Notes: generated from the sequence alone by a model not told the origin. A stretch of DNA of 64,000 nt from Providencia alcalifaciens DSM 30120 (GCF_000173415.1 NZ_ABXW01000047.1:1-64000), one strand, 5' to 3'; counted from the stretch's first letter, positions 1 to 10,700 are shown. Made by a program: numbers and translations.

Positions 1-56
1 ACCGCAGACAGACCCATAAATAATGCAGTAGAAAGTACCGTTGTTTTAAATGACAT
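1..56 (-). CDS. Fimbrial-type subunit, 5' end only (partial)
   Basis: Only the first 18 codons lie in the window and the gene continues past base 1. Reading leftward from the ATG at 56, the peptide is MSFKTTVLSTALFMGLSA. This is a classic Sec signal peptide: one early Lys, then a hydrophobic run and small residues. An AGGA-like ribosome site lies about 12 bases upstream. Major fimbrial subunits of enterobacteria begin this way, and the MrpJ-like regulator just upstream on the same strand supports a fimbrial operon. The mature domain is not visible, so any exported protein remains possible. Confidence 0.5.
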   Translation of the reverse strand, partial: MSFKTTVLSTALFMGLSA

Positions 57-630
57 AATTAAGATTCCTATTTGTCCAAAGTTAAATAATCAAATTGATG
101 ATATAAAGGTCATATTCCATGTCGCAGTTTTACTATAGATATATACGTATAGAGCACGATATTATCTATTTACCTAGACTAAATTCGGGTTACATCAGTT
201 ATAAACATTCAATTTAAAGCTAGTTAATTTCCTTTACTCTATTCCTTAGATATAAAGGGGATACTCTCTCTGTTATAAAGAGAATATTACCTTTACCCTA
301 AGTTAATAATTTAGGGTGTTATTAATTTTATTTTTTTGAAAATGTAATCCACCCTATTATTAAATTTAAAGTTTATTAATTTGAATGGATTACATTAGTG
401 TTTTTTATATGAATTTTCGGTTAATATTCATTTGTGGTTCAATAGGTGTAAGTAACTATATTTATAAATCATCTAGATAAGATGAAATATCACCATTATT
501 TTAGATAGTATTAAATATTTTATTTATGTGTGTTTAATATAAAAATCAAGAAAAGTATTTATTTTTTATATTAAATCAATGCACTAGATGCAATTTGAAT
601 GTAGTGTGTAATAAATAAAAGGTGTTATTG
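57..630. promoter_or_regulatory. AT-rich upstream region of the fimbrial-type gene, with stacked inverted repeats
   Basis: This 574-base stretch has no credible gene. It holds two perfect inverted repeats: ACCCTAA (295-301) with TTAGGGT (311-317), and AATGTAATCCA (341-351) with TGGATTACATT (386-396). Both lie between the regulator gene and the fimbrial-type gene, so they are candidate operators or RNA hairpins for that operon. The 34-base spacer of the longer pair is far shorter than known invertible fimbrial switches, so I do not call it phase-variable. Confidence 0.4.
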
Positions 631-969
631 TTATTTTACAAAGTTATTTTTTAACAATGAGATATCTTTGCTACCAATACTGTTTAGTTTAAATTTCATT
701 ATGGAAACTCGAATGATTGCACGGTCTAAAAAATCTTGAATAGGCATTTTTAGTACATTTAAAACCTGTATTAACATATCTATCGTGATGTTACAGATAC
801 CGCGTTCATAACGAGAAACTTGTTGTTGAGAAATATTCAGTAAATTAGCTAATTCTTTTCCGCTGAGTAAACGGCGCTTGCGTAATAAGTAAATTTCATA
901 ACCAACTGCTTTTGTATAAATAGTTATTCCCTTCTTAGAAGAAGGGTTTTTATCATCTATTTCTATCAT
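631..969 (-). CDS. XRE-family HTH regulator, MrpJ-like
   Basis: A protein of about 112 aa with one XRE/Cro-type helix-turn-helix at roughly residues 24-78. The motif LSGKELANLLNISQQQVSRYE is the helix-turn-helix core. The run SQQQVSRYERG is, from memory, characteristic of MrpJ of Proteus mirabilis and its fimbria-linked relatives, which repress motility when fimbriae are made. The frame opens at a TTG at 987, but the GGAAGGA ribosome site at about 978-984 is best spaced for the ATG at 969, giving MIEIDD. It is on the same strand as, and upstream of, a fimbrial-type gene. The target and the motility link are inferred. Confidence 0.7.
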   Translation of the reverse strand: MIEIDDKNPSSKKGITIYTKAVGYEIYLLRKRRLLSGKELANLLNISQQQVSRYERGICNITIDMLIQVLNVLKMPIQDFLDRAIIRVSIMKFKLNSIGSKDISLLKNNFVK

Positions 970-1660
970 TGTATGCATTCCTTCCAAACAGCATCACTTA
1001 ATAAGAATCGTATTTAGGTGAATACGAAGGATTGAAGAAAACATTGTATGAGAAAATAATTCCCCCCTGTTTTCTTCCAACTAATTTACGTGACGTTGTT
1101 TATAAAATCAAATAACGCAAATATAGAGTGATAGACAAAAATATTAATTTAAACTCCCTATGAGAGTAATACAAAATAATAAAGCTAGCAGTGAGCGGGT
1201 TTAAGGGGAGTAAGCTCTTTGAGACCATCGTTATTGGTTGGTGATTTATTCTTTTAAAATTAATTATTGATTAGCAAAAAAGAATATAATTCTGAATTTT
1301 ACATTTATTAACAACTGGTAATCAAGCAGATCACGATTCAGCCTATTGGAGTCATAAAATCATCTTTTTTAATTTATTATGCCTTATTTTTCAGTTTGTT
1401 ATGAATTGATTTTTAGTGATTTTATTTGATTTTTGGTGTGTCAAAATGTTTCATTTTATTTAAATGAAAATGAACGCTCTATTTTTGATAAGTTTAACTA
1501 CTTAGTTAAAATTGCTTATTCTCTCTTTATATTACAAATTTATTTCAGATATTATCTATTTTTGACTTTCCAATTAAGTGAGAGTTTTGTTAGATATTTA
1601 TTTAAAAGGTAATTCATCAGGTTCAGTTTGCCTATAGGGAGTATCAAGATGCAGATAATA
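970..1660. other. Gene-free AT-rich stretch
   Basis: About 690 bases separate the MrpJ-like gene from the dcuA terminator. No open frame with a ribosome site and no RNA gene was found on either strand. It presumably carries the promoter of the MrpJ-like gene. I see no strong repeat or recognisable operator. Confidence 0.4.
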
Positions 1661-1693
1661 AAAAAACCGTGACTCGAAAGCCACGGTTTTTTT
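1661..1693 (-). terminator. Rho-independent terminator of aspA-dcuA
   Basis: On the minus strand the stem CCGTGGCTTTC/GAGTCACGG (1667-1686) is followed by a T-run just downstream of the dcuA stop. The A-run on the other side could also let it act in the opposite direction. Confidence 0.8.
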
Positions 1694-1718
1694 GCATTTA
1701 CTGATTGTAAATTGACGA

Positions 1719-3041
1719 CTACAAGACCATACCGCCGAACAGGAAGCCGAAGGTAACAGCTAATGCGACAGCGATAGTACCCGGAATGAAGAATGGGTGG
1801 TTGAAGACGAATTTACCGATGCGAGTTGTACCGGTGTCATCCATTTGTACCGCCGCAACCAGAGTTGGGTAAGTAGGCAGAATGAACAGACCAGATACTG
1901 CTGAGAATGAAGCGATAGCGGTTAATGGGCTAACGTTCAGTGCCAGTGCCATTGGCATCAACGCTTTTGCTGTGGCTGCTTGAGAGTACAGAAGTGCAGA
2001 ACAGAAGAAGAAGATAACCGCTAGCATCCATGAATGTTCGTGGATTAAGTCGCCCGCAGTTTCTTTGATCCAATCAATGTTGTGCTGTACGAAAGTATCA
2101 CCTAACCAAGCAACACCTAAGATACAGATACAGGCGCTCATACCTGCTTTGAAGGTACTTGAGTTCAGGATTGCATCTGTGTTTACACGGCACAGAACAG
2201 TGATTAACGTTGCGACAGTCAGCATGATAATCAGGATAGCGTTCGTGGTGTTCATCAGTGGAGTTGTCACAATGCCTAAACTTGGGCTGTTGATAATTGC
2301 GTAGCAAACTACGCCAACAACGCCGAGTAAAAACAGCAGAACAGACGCTTTAGCACCCGGCTTGATCTCTTTAACTTGGCTACCACGTAGTTCAACTAAG
2401 CCTTCTGCTAAACGTTTTTGGTAGATTGGGTCATCAGACAATTTAGAGTTAAATGTCCAAGAGATAATGAAAGACATCAGGATGATAGCTAAGAACGTTG
2501 CGGGTAATAAAATACCTAACAGCGTGATATAGCTAACGGTGTTACCTGCGCCAACCATGGCTGGGTTTTCCATGACTGATGCCATGTAAACAACCGCCGC
2601 AGAAATTGGAGAAGCTGTAATACCTATCTGTGCTGCAACAACCGCCGTAGACAGTGGACGACATGGTTTCACGCCTTGTTCTTTCGCAACTTCTGCGATA
2701 ACTGGCAGAGTAGCTAATGAGATATTACCTGTACCTGCGAACAGAGTTAGGAAATAGGTCACGATAGGAGCAAGGATAGTGATGTATTTTGGATTGCGGC
2801 GCAGTAATTTTTCTGTTTGAGCAACCAAGTAATCTAAACCACCTGCAATTTGCATTGCAGAGATGGCGGCAATAACAGCCATGATGATAGAGATTACGTC
2901 AAAAGGAATGGTTCCTGGTTTCACGCCAATTGCAGCAAGTACCAGAACACCTAGGCCACCGGCAAAACCGATACCTATCCCTCCAAGACGGGCCCCTAAA
3001 AAAATGGCCAGCAGAACAATGACAAATTCTACGGCTAACAT
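1719..3041 (-). CDS. dcuA: Anaerobic C4-dicarboxylate transporter DcuA
   Basis: Inner-membrane Dcu-family carrier that exchanges or imports aspartate, fumarate, malate and succinate. The 440 aa protein is strongly hydrophobic with about ten or more membrane segments. It has the DcuA/B signatures NISLATLPVIAEVAKEQGVK (around residue 107) and ALNVSPLTA near the C-terminus. Its length and near-identity to E. coli DcuA (from memory) separate it from DcuB. It lies 139 bases downstream of aspA on the same strand, the conserved aspA-dcuA pair: aspartate taken up here is deaminated by AspA to fumarate, the acceptor for the fumarate reductase encoded at 19.5-22.8 kb. Confidence 0.96.
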   Translation of the reverse strand: MLAVEFVIVLLAIFLGARLGGIGIGFAGGLGVLVLAAIGVKPGTIPFDVISIIMAVIAAISAMQIAGGLDYLVAQTEKLLRRNPKYITILAPIVTYFLTLFAGTGNISLATLPVIAEVAKEQGVKPCRPLSTAVVAAQIGITASPISAAVVYMASVMENPAMVGAGNTVSYITLLGILLPATFLAIILMSFIISWTFNSKLSDDPIYQKRLAEGLVELRGSQVKEIKPGAKASVLLFLLGVVGVVCYAIINSPSLGIVTTPLMNTTNAILIIMLTVATLITVLCRVNTDAILNSSTFKAGMSACICILGVAWLGDTFVQHNIDWIKETAGDLIHEHSWMLAVIFFFCSALLYSQAATAKALMPMALALNVSPLTAIASFSAVSGLFILPTYPTLVAAVQMDDTGTTRIGKFVFNHPFFIPGTIAVALAVTFGFLFGGMVL

Positions 3042-3108
3042 AGTGTTTACTCCTCAAAAAAATGAAAATTATGAAACTGTTATGTTAATTATTTGTGTGT
3101 GTATTCAT

Positions 3109-3144
3109 GAAAAAAGGCACGCTATCCGGTGGAAAGTCGTGCCC
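3109..3144 (-). terminator. Intercistronic terminator between aspA and dcuA
   Basis: On the minus strand GGCACGAC...CGTGCC is followed by six or more T residues (stem arms 3116-3121 and 3138-3143). It lies between the aspA stop and the dcuA start. It probably terminates part of the aspA transcript and so sets a lower level of dcuA expression. Confidence 0.65.
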
Positions 3145-3180
3145 TTATTCTTAAGAATTATTTATGCTAAACATAAACAA

Positions 3181-4605
3181 TTAGTCGTCAAATCTTTTTG
3201 CTTTATATTCTGGATGTTTTAGGTTCTCAACAGAGAAGATATCATCCAGCTCAGCTTCGGTCAGAAGTCCACGTTCTAGGACAACTTCACGTACGCTCTT
3301 ACCAGTTTCCGCACAGATTTTACCCACGATATCACCGTTATGGTGACCGATGAATGGGTTCAGGTAAGTCACGATACCGATAGAGTTGAATACGAACGCT
3401 TCACAGATTTCTTTGTTCACTGTGATGCCGTTTACGCATTTCTCGACTAAGTTACGACATGCATTGCTCATCAGAGAAATGGATTCGAACATAGCTTGAC
3501 CAATTGCGGGTTCCATTACGTTTAATTGTAATTGACCAGCTTCAGCAGCCATAGTTACACAGATATCATTACCGATAACTTTGAAGCATGCTTGGTTAAC
3601 AACTTCAGGGATTACTGGGTTAACTTTTGCTGGCATGATAGAAGAACCTGCTTGTAATTCAGGCAGATTAATTTCTTTCAGACCGGCACGAGGACCAGAG
3701 GAAAGTAAACGTAAGTCATTACAGATTTTAGACAGTTTCATCGCCAGACGTTTTAGACCAGCGTGAACAGTGATGTAAGCACCACAGTCAGAGGTTGCTT
3801 CGATCAAGTCTTCAGCAGGAACACATGCTAAACCTGTCACTTCAGCTAATTTTTTAACTGCCAGTTCTGAATAACCTGGCGCTGTATTCAAACCAGTACC
3901 GATAGCAGTTGCACCTAAGTTAACTTCGAGCAGTAAATCGATGCTACGTTTTAAGTTTTTCTCTTCTTCTTTTAAAAGAGTTGCGAAAGCATGGAATTCC
4001 TGACCAACAGTCATTGGTACTGCGTCTTGTAACTGAGTACGACCCATTTTCAGGATGTCTTTGTACTCTTCTGCTTTTCTCTCAAAGCCTTCTTTCAGGT
4101 AAACAACAGAGTCGATTAATTTGAGGACTGAGTTGTAAACTGCGATACGGAAACCAGTAGGGTATGCATCGTTAGTAGATTGGCTTTTGTTCAGATGGTC
4201 ATTTGGGTTTAAGAATTCATATTCACCTTTTTTATGACCCATCAGTTCAAGACCGATGTTTGCCAGAACTTCGTTGGTATTCATGTTCAGTGATGTGCCC
4301 GCACCACCTTGGAATACGTCAACTGGGAACTGATCCATGCATTTACCTTCGTTCAAAACAACGTCACATGCTTTGATGATGGTGTCTGCAATATTACGAG
4401 GGATAGTGTGCAGTTCTTTGTTAGCTAGAGCGGCTGCTTTTTTAACCATTACCATGCCGCGAATAAATTCTGGGACATCGTTAATGGTGCGGTCGCTGAT
4501 ATAAAAGTTTTCAATCGCACGCAGAGTATGAACACCATAATAGGCATCAGCTGGAACTTCTTTTTTACCTAACAGGTCTTCTTCGATACGAGTATTGTTT
4601 GACAT
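3181..4605 (-). CDS. aspA: Aspartate ammonia-lyase (aspartase)
   Basis: Cytoplasmic enzyme converting L-aspartate to fumarate and ammonia. The 474 aa protein fits the fumarase/aspartase superfamily, close to E. coli AspA at 478. Visible signatures are [17 protein letters not shown] in the middle of the chain and the lyase signature [11 protein letters not shown] near residue 317, which carries the catalytic-loop serine. Start: an ATG 8-10 bases after AAGG. Next to dcuA, it supplies fumarate for anaerobic respiration. The divergent region up to fxsA carries a near-perfect CRP site, consistent with the known catabolite control of aspA in E. coli. Confidence 0.97.
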   Translation of the reverse strand: MSNNTRIEEDLLGKKEVPADAYYGVHTLRAIENFYISDRTINDVPEFIRGMVMVKKAAALANKELHTIPRNIADTIIKACDVVLNEGKCMDQFPVDVFQGGAGTSLNMNTNEVLANIGLELMGHKKGEYEFLNPNDHLNKSQSTNDAYPTGFRIAVYNSVLKLIDSVVYLKEGFERKAEEYKDILKMGRTQLQDAVPMTVGQEFHAFATLLKEEEKNLKRSIDLLLEVNLGATAIGTGLNTAPGYSELAVKKLAEVTGLACVPAEDLIEATSDCGAYITVHAGLKRLAMKLSKICNDLRLLSSGPRAGLKEINLPELQAGSSIMPAKVNPVIPEVVNQACFKVIGNDICVTMAAEAGQLQLNVMEPAIGQAMFESISLMSNACRNLVEKCVNGITVNKEICEAFVFNSIGIVTYLNPFIGHHNGDIVGKICAETGKSVREVVLERGLLTEAELDDIFSVENLKHPEYKAKRFDD

Positions 4606-4815
4606 GAGAACCTTCTTAATTAGATTACAGTTACTGTCCGTTTATGCGCTTTAAAAAATATATCCTAAAACTAAACTTCTAGGTGGTTACCACCTATTAC
4701 TCCTTTATCAGTATTATGTTCTACTGACTTATGGGGTGATCATATGCCTTTTATCACCCTATACCTTGAACCTAGATCATTTTATGGATTGATTAGTGCA
4801 ATAGAATTTATATTG

Positions 4816-4831
4816 TGTGATTTGAATCACA
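4816..4831. promoter_or_regulatory. CRP-binding site in the aspA/fxsA divergent region
   Basis: The sequence TGTGATTTGAATCACA matches the CRP core TGTGA-N6-TCACA on both arms. It lies about 210 bases upstream of aspA and 177 bases upstream of fxsA. The rest of the 402-base intergenic region (4606-5007) shows no further gene. An FNR site would be expected for aspA, but I could not identify one with confidence. Confidence 0.75.
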
Positions 4832-5007
4832 GATAAGCATCGTTAATGATCTTAATCCATGAGTTGAAAATCACGATAAGAGACCCAATTATTATGGCTA
4901 TACTAATGAAAAAAGCGAATATGAATAGTAGTCTCTTAGAGATAGTTCACAAAGGTTTTCATTTCCCCCCGCAAAATGCAGTAGCTTATTGATATAAAGG
5001 AGTACTT

Positions 5008-5532
5008 GTGCGCTGGTTACCACTAATTCTGATATGTATTTTGGTGTATATAGAGTCGGTCATTTTTGTCCGAGTCGCGGCTGAAATTGGTGTATTAATG
5101 ACATTAATTTTAGTGGTGCTCACATCCTGTTTAGGGGTTTCTCTTGTGAAGAACCAAGGGATGAAAAATGTCATGCAAATACAACAAAAATTAATGAGTG
5201 GTGAAAGTCCTGCCGCTGAAATGATTAAAAGTGTGGCGTTAGTGTTAGCAGGATTTTTACTTATTGTTCCTGGGTTCTTTACGGACTTTATTGGGCTACT
5301 TTTATTACTACCACCAGTACAAAAATTATTTGTGATGCGTTTAATTCCACACATTAAATTTTATCAACCAGGAAGTGGTTTTCAGGGGGGAGGTTATCAA
5401 AACGGTAATACCTTTGAGGGGGAGTACCAGCGTAAACAAGACGACCCTTCTTATACTATTGATGGTGAAAGCCATCGAGTCCCAGAAGATAAATCTTCAG
5501 ATTCTGACAAAGATAATCCGCACAAGTCTTAA
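5008..5532 (+). CDS. fxsA: FxsA family membrane protein
   Basis: A 174 aa inner-membrane protein of the FxsA family, named for suppression of F-exclusion of phage T7 when overproduced. The N-terminal half has hydrophobic segments at about residues 2-20, 25-45 and 75-100. The C-terminal tail is hydrophilic and rich in Gly, Asp, Ser and Lys. The start is a GTG at 5008, with AAAGGAG about 8 bases before it and no better ATG nearby. It sits between aspA and groES as in E. coli. The physiological role is not known. Confidence 0.9.
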   Translation: MRWLPLILICILVYIESVIFVRVAAEIGVLMTLILVVLTSCLGVSLVKNQGMKNVMQIQQKLMSGESPAAEMIKSVALVLAGFLLIVPGFFTDFIGLLLLLPPVQKLFVMRLIPHIKFYQPGSGFQGGGYQNGNTFEGEYQRKQDDPSYTIDGESHRVPEDKSSDSDKDNPHKS

Positions 5533-5583
5533 TTCCTTTTAGTTTGTAGGGAGATAAATAATAAAAAAATTTATCTCCCACCC

Positions 5584-5610
5584 CTTGAAGTCTGACTCAC
5601 CCACCCCAAT
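5584..5610 (+). promoter_or_regulatory. Sigma-32 (heat-shock) promoter of groESL
   Basis: CTTGAA at 5584-5589 and CCCCAAT at 5604-5610, separated by 14 bases, match the RpoH consensus (CTTGAA, then about 13-17 bases, then CCCCAT). It lies about 80 bases before groES. The gene for RpoH itself is at 43.2 kb in this window. Confidence 0.9.
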
Positions 5611-5691
5611 CTCCTGAAACATGGTACTGGTGAAGATCACCTTGGTATCGACCTTTTACCCGTATGGACTTTATTTGTAGGAGAACTATTA

Positions 5692-5982
5692 ATGAAAATT
5701 CGTCCATTGCATGACCGTGTTATCGTTAAACGTAAAGAAATCGAATCTAAATCTGCTGGTGGTATCGTGTTGACTGGCAGTGCTGCGGGGAAATCAACTC
5801 GTGGTGAAGTTATCGCTGTAGGCCAAGGCCGCATCCTAGAAAATGGCGATGTGAAAGCGCTGGATGTGAAAATTGGCGATATCGTAATTTTTAACGACGG
5901 TTATGGCGTAAAAGCTGAAAAAATCGACAACGAAGAAGTGCTAATCATGTCCGAAAGCGACATTTTAGCAATCGTTGAATAA
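5692..5982 (+). CDS. groES: Co-chaperonin GroES
   Basis: Heptameric lid of the GroEL folding chamber in the cytoplasm. The 96 aa protein begins [14 protein letters not shown] and carries the mobile-loop region [18 protein letters not shown] (residues about 22-40), both hallmarks of GroES. A TAGGAG ribosome site precedes the ATG. It is one residue shorter than the E. coli protein at the C-terminus. It is followed 53 bases later by groEL and driven by the sigma-32-type promoter at 5584. Confidence 0.98.
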   Translation: MKIRPLHDRVIVKRKEIESKSAGGIVLTGSAAGKSTRGEVIAVGQGRILENGDVKALDVKIGDIVIFNDGYGVKAEKIDNEEVLIMSESDILAIVE

Positions 5983-6023
5983 GAATTTTCACTTAAAACT
6001 TTCATCAAACGAAAAGAATTTAA

Positions 6024-7679
<1,656 letters not shown>

Positions 7680-7740
7680 GCCAACAGGCACACATCATGC
7701 GCCAGTAGCCGATAATTAACGGCTACCAGCCAAAATAAGA

Positions 7741-7777
7741 CCGGCACCATGCATTATTGAGTGGTGCCGGTTTTTTA
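7741..7777 (+). terminator. groESL terminator
   Basis: Perfect nine-base stem CCGGCACCA/TGGTGCCGG (7741-7749 and 7762-7770) followed by six T residues. The following stretch up to yjeI (7778-8072) holds no gene I can support and presumably carries the yjeI promoter. Confidence 0.93.
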
Positions 7778-8072
7778 TTGGTGCTAAAAAACGTTTTTTC
7801 GCTTTGAATTTATTAGGTCTATTACTTAGTTTTGCGTTAAGGTGACCCATCGGGTTATATTTAAGCCAAGGTAAAAAATAGTTTAAATAAGTAAAGAACA
7901 TCACAAGCGTATTGATTATTTTGTGATAAACTCTGAACGATTGGCAATATTTGAAAAGTTTACAGGTATATTGGGTAAGCTAATTTACTGCCATAAAACA
8001 GAATTTTGAGTGATTGGAGCGACAAAGGTTCGACGACCAGCTGCAAAAACACAATGAAAAATGAGGGAAAAC

Positions 8073-8417
8073 ATGCGAATTAAAGTCTTGCTTGGTGCTG
8101 CTGCATTACTAACTTTAGCAGGTTGTACATCAACCAATGATCTGACTGCGGCAGGCTCACAAGTTCGTTTTGTTGAAAATCAACCAGGAAGCGAATGCCA
8201 ACTTCTTGGTCAAGTCACTGGAACTCAAAGCAACTGGTTGAGCGGCGTTAATAATGAATCTAGCTCTATGCGCGGCGCGGCAAATGATTTACGCAACAAA
8301 GCTGCAGCAATGGGTGGTAACGTGATTTTTGGCGCATCAAGCCCAAGCGAAACTGTCCTGTCTAGCTTTGTTCCTGTTGATAGCAAGATGATTGGTCAAG
8401 TTTATAAGTGCCAATAA
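8073..8417 (+). CDS. yjeI: YjeI family (DUF4156) lipoprotein
   Basis: A predicted lipoprotein of 114 aa. A short charged start (MRIK) and hydrophobic core lead to the lipobox LAGC at about residues 15-18, so the mature protein starts with a lipidated Cys. The body is conserved with E. coli YjeI, including SMRGAANDLRNKAAAMGGNV and the ending IGQVYKC. An ATG at 8061 is in frame, but the AGGGA before the ATG at 8073 and the signal-peptide layout favour the latter. The function is unknown. The locus position between groEL and epmB is conserved. Confidence 0.88.
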   Translation: MRIKVLLGAAALLTLAGCTSTNDLTAAGSQVRFVENQPGSECQLLGQVTGTQSNWLSGVNNESSSMRGAANDLRNKAAAMGGNVIFGASSPSETVLSSFVPVDSKMIGQVYKCQ

Positions 8418-8430
8418 TCATATATCAAGA

Positions 8431-8458
8431 AAACCCGCTTAATTAAGCGGGTTTTTTT
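8431..8458 (+). terminator. Terminator between yjeI and epmB
   Basis: AAACCCGCTTAATTAAGCGG is part of a near-perfect palindrome ending GTTTTTTTA. Its A-rich 5' flank lets it also serve epmB, which ends convergently at 8476. Confidence 0.9.
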
Positions 8459-8475
8459 ATACTGATTCACTTTAG

Positions 8476-9504
8476 CTAGCTTTGGCGTAAGTTTAAATCA
8501 AGCAAGGTTTTGCTGGGTTCCCCACCTATTTCTCTTGCCAGTTTTGGCACTAAATATCCTGAAACTTGGCTTAGTAACTCGCGAATTAATTGCCTAGCTT
8601 CCAGATCACTCACTAAGAAATGCGCTGCGCCTTGAACTTTATCAAGCACATGTAAGTAATACGGTAAAATTCCTACATCAAATAACGCATTGCTCAGGTT
8701 GGCTAATGCAGTGACATTATCATTAACTTGGCGGAGCAATACGCTTTGGTTGAGTAGGGTGACTCCCGAACGTTTTAATTTCAGCATTGCTTGTGCAAAC
8801 TCATCATCAATCTCATTCGCGTGATTAACATGGGTGACCATAATCACGTGTAAGCGGGATTGAGTTAAGCGCTGGCAAAGGGTATCTGTAATTCTTTCTG
8901 GGATTACCACCGGTAAGCGAGAATGAATTCGCAAGCGTGTAATGTGTGGAATTTCCTCAAGTTGGCTAATTAACCAGTCGAGCTCATGGTCTTTCGCCAT
9001 TAATGGATCACCACCAGAGAAGATGATTTCATTGAGTTCACTGTGGTTTTTTATATAATCCACAGCCATCAACCAGTTATTTTTATTTCCTTTGTTATCT
9101 TCATAAGGAAAATGCCGGCGAAAGCAGTATCGACAGTTCACCGCACAACCGCCTTTAACCAGCATCAATGCTCGGTTGCGGTATTTGTGAAGTAAACTTG
9201 GGATCGCATTATCCTGCTCTTCTAGTGGATCAGTAGAAAAACCTGGATGTATATCGAACTCTGCTTTTGCGGTTAATACTTGCAATAACAGGGGGTCTAG
9301 TGGATCACCTTTTTTCATTCGCGAAATAAAAGGGTGCGGAACGCGTAAGGGGAATAACTTACGTGCTTCATGACCTTCTCGCGATGGCTGATGGTCTTCT
9401 AAGTTTAGTAATTGCAGCAATTCATCCGGATTAGTGACTGCTTCAGCAAGTTGTTGTATCCAGACTTCTCTGGATGAGGTATTTTGAGTTATAATATCGA
9501 CCAT
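8476..9504 (-). CDS. epmB: EF-P (R)-beta-lysylation pathway lysine 2,3-aminomutase EpmB
   Basis: Radical-SAM, PLP-dependent enzyme that isomerises L-alpha-lysine to (R)-beta-lysine, the modification EpmA then attaches to EF-P. The 342 aa protein shows the radical-SAM cluster motif CAVNCRYC (CxxxCxxC, about residue 120-127) followed by FRRHFPYEDNKG, and the EIIFSGGDPL motif typical of the lysine aminomutase family. It is divergent from efp with only 42 bases between start codons, so the promoters must overlap. EpmA is encoded at 23.6 kb. Confidence 0.96.
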   Translation of the reverse strand: MVDIITQNTSSREVWIQQLAEAVTNPDELLQLLNLEDHQPSREGHEARKLFPLRVPHPFISRMKKGDPLDPLLLQVLTAKAEFDIHPGFSTDPLEEQDNAIPSLLHKYRNRALMLVKGGCAVNCRYCFRRHFPYEDNKGNKNNWLMAVDYIKNHSELNEIIFSGGDPLMAKDHELDWLISQLEEIPHITRLRIHSRLPVVIPERITDTLCQRLTQSRLHVIMVTHVNHANEIDDEFAQAMLKLKRSGVTLLNQSVLLRQVNDNVTALANLSNALFDVGILPYYLHVLDKVQGAAHFLVSDLEARQLIRELLSQVSGYLVPKLAREIGGEPSKTLLDLNLRQS

Positions 9505-9546
9505 TTTTTGGCTATGCCATTTTTAGTTTATAAATAGAGGATCTCC

Positions 9547-10113
9547 ATGGCTACTTATAGTACCAATGAATTCCGCTCAGGTCTTAAAATCATGTTAGAT
9601 GGTGAGCCGTGTGCAATTCTTGAAAGTGAATTCGTTAAACCGGGTAAAGGTCAAGCGTTCGCACGCGTTCGTCTGCGTAAACTGATTTCTAACAAACTGT
9701 TGGAAAAAACTTTTAAATCTACTGATTCTGTTGAAGGCGCAGATGTCATGGATATGAACTTAACTTACCTGTATAACGACGGTGAGTTCTGGCACTTCAT
9801 GAACAACGAAACTTTCGAACAACTGGCAGCAGATGCGAAAGCTATCGGTGACAACGAAAAATGGCTGATCGACCAAGCAGATTGTATTTTAACGCTGTGG
9901 AACGGTCGTCCAATCGCGGTTACTCCGCCGAACTTCGTTGAGTTAGAAGTTGTTGAAACAGATCCAGGTCTGAAAGGCGATACAGCAGGTACTGGTGGCA
10001 AGCCAGCAACATTAAGCACTGGTGCAGTGGTTAAAGTTCCTCTGTTCGTTCAGATTGGCGAAGTGATCAAAGTTGACACTCGTTCAGGCGAATACGTTTC
10101 ACGTGTGAAATAA
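9547..10113 (+). CDS. efp: Translation elongation factor P
   Basis: EF-P relieves ribosome stalling at polyproline stretches. The 188 aa protein is a three-domain tRNA mimic. The modified residue is visible as Lys34 in VKPGKGQAF. The C-terminal signature region [18 protein letters not shown] is intact. The ribosome site AGAGGATCTCC precedes the ATG. It is transcribed divergently from epmB, whose product makes its modification, and is followed by a strong terminator. Confidence 0.98.
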   Translation: MATYSTNEFRSGLKIMLDGEPCAILESEFVKPGKGQAFARVRLRKLISNKLLEKTFKSTDSVEGADVMDMNLTYLYNDGEFWHFMNNETFEQLAADAKAIGDNEKWLIDQADCILTLWNGRPIAVTPPNFVELEVVETDPGLKGDTAGTGGKPATLSTGAVVKVPLFVQIGEVIKVDTRSGEYVSRVK

Positions 10114-10168
10114 TTGTCGCACAGATCAAGCCCGTCATTATAGTGAGTGACGAAGTGAGATCAAGAAG

Positions 10169-10206
10169 AGCCGAATACAGTTTTGTACTGTATTCGGCTT
10201 TTTTAT
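10169..10206 (+). terminator. efp terminator
   Basis: Perfect 12-base stem AGCCGAATACAG/CTGTATTCGGCT (10169-10180 and 10188-10199) followed by a T-run. It also lies downstream of ybdD on the opposite strand. Confidence 0.93.
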
Positions 10207-10231
10207 TTGTGGAGTTCAGACAGAGCAATGA

Positions 10232-10435
10232 TTAACAACATTTAAACCCGCCTTTACCCTTACCACCGTAGCGAGCATCCTGCCGCTCTTTGAAAAACTC
10301 CTCATAAGTCATCGGCGTTTGGTCAGGATGAGTACGTTGCATGTGGGCGACGTAGTTATCGTAGTCGGGGACGCCGACCATCATTTTGGCAGCTTGTCCT
10401 AAGTAACGGGCCGCTTTCCCTAAGTTTCCAAACAT
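10232..10435 (-). CDS. ybdD: YbdD/YjiX family small protein
   Basis: A 67 aa protein of the family that accompanies CstA-type carriers. [14 protein letters not shown] and [20 protein letters not shown] match E. coli YbdD closely, and the C-terminus ends in a Gly/Lys stretch and CC. It follows cstA on the same strand. In YjiX/YbdD-type pairs the small protein is needed for full carrier activity (family knowledge). Here the pair is separated by 265 bases containing a long imperfect hairpin, which is unusual because the two genes are normally close together. Confidence 0.92.
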   Translation of the reverse strand: MFGNLGKAARYLGQAAKMMVGVPDYDNYVAHMQRTHPDQTPMTYEEFFKERQDARYGGKGKGGFKCC

Positions 10436-10461
10436 AAATCCTCGTCATATTTTGCGCTGTA

Positions 10462-10549
10462 GCTGTGTTGTCTTCGTTAGTTAAACCCAAGTCACATACT
10501 TATGTATGCTCCTCGGGTTTATCAAACTCGTCGCCTTGCTACAACACAA
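10462..10549. repeat. Long imperfect intergenic hairpin between cstA and ybdD
   Basis: Nested inverted repeats share one centre: GTGTTGT (10465-10471) with ACAACAC (10541-10547), AAACCC (10483-10488) with GGGTTT (10515-10520), and CATAC (10495-10499) with GTATG (10504-10508). The pattern looks like a dispersed enterobacterial intergenic repeat or a small non-autonomous element. No second copy was seen in the window. Just beyond, at about 10663-10690, the 7-base unit TTCTCAA is repeated in tandem. Confidence 0.55.
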
Positions 10550-10700
10550 ACTATTTAGAGGATTGCATCGTAGCTAGCGATTTTGGAGAAAGAGAGTGAG
10601 TTTTGAAAAACATCTAAATCAAAAATCTAAAATACAAAACTGAAGTAAAAAGGTTAATAGATTCTCAATTCTCAATTCTCAGCTCTCAATCTCTGGTGTA

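Noticed and set aside
341-396. A fim-type invertible promoter switch
   Set aside because: The interval between the arms is only 34 bases and no recombinase gene is visible.
2863-3222. 119-codon plus-strand frame opposite dcuA and aspA
   Set aside because: It is antisense to two certain genes and spans the intercistronic terminator, so it is a shadow of their codon bias.
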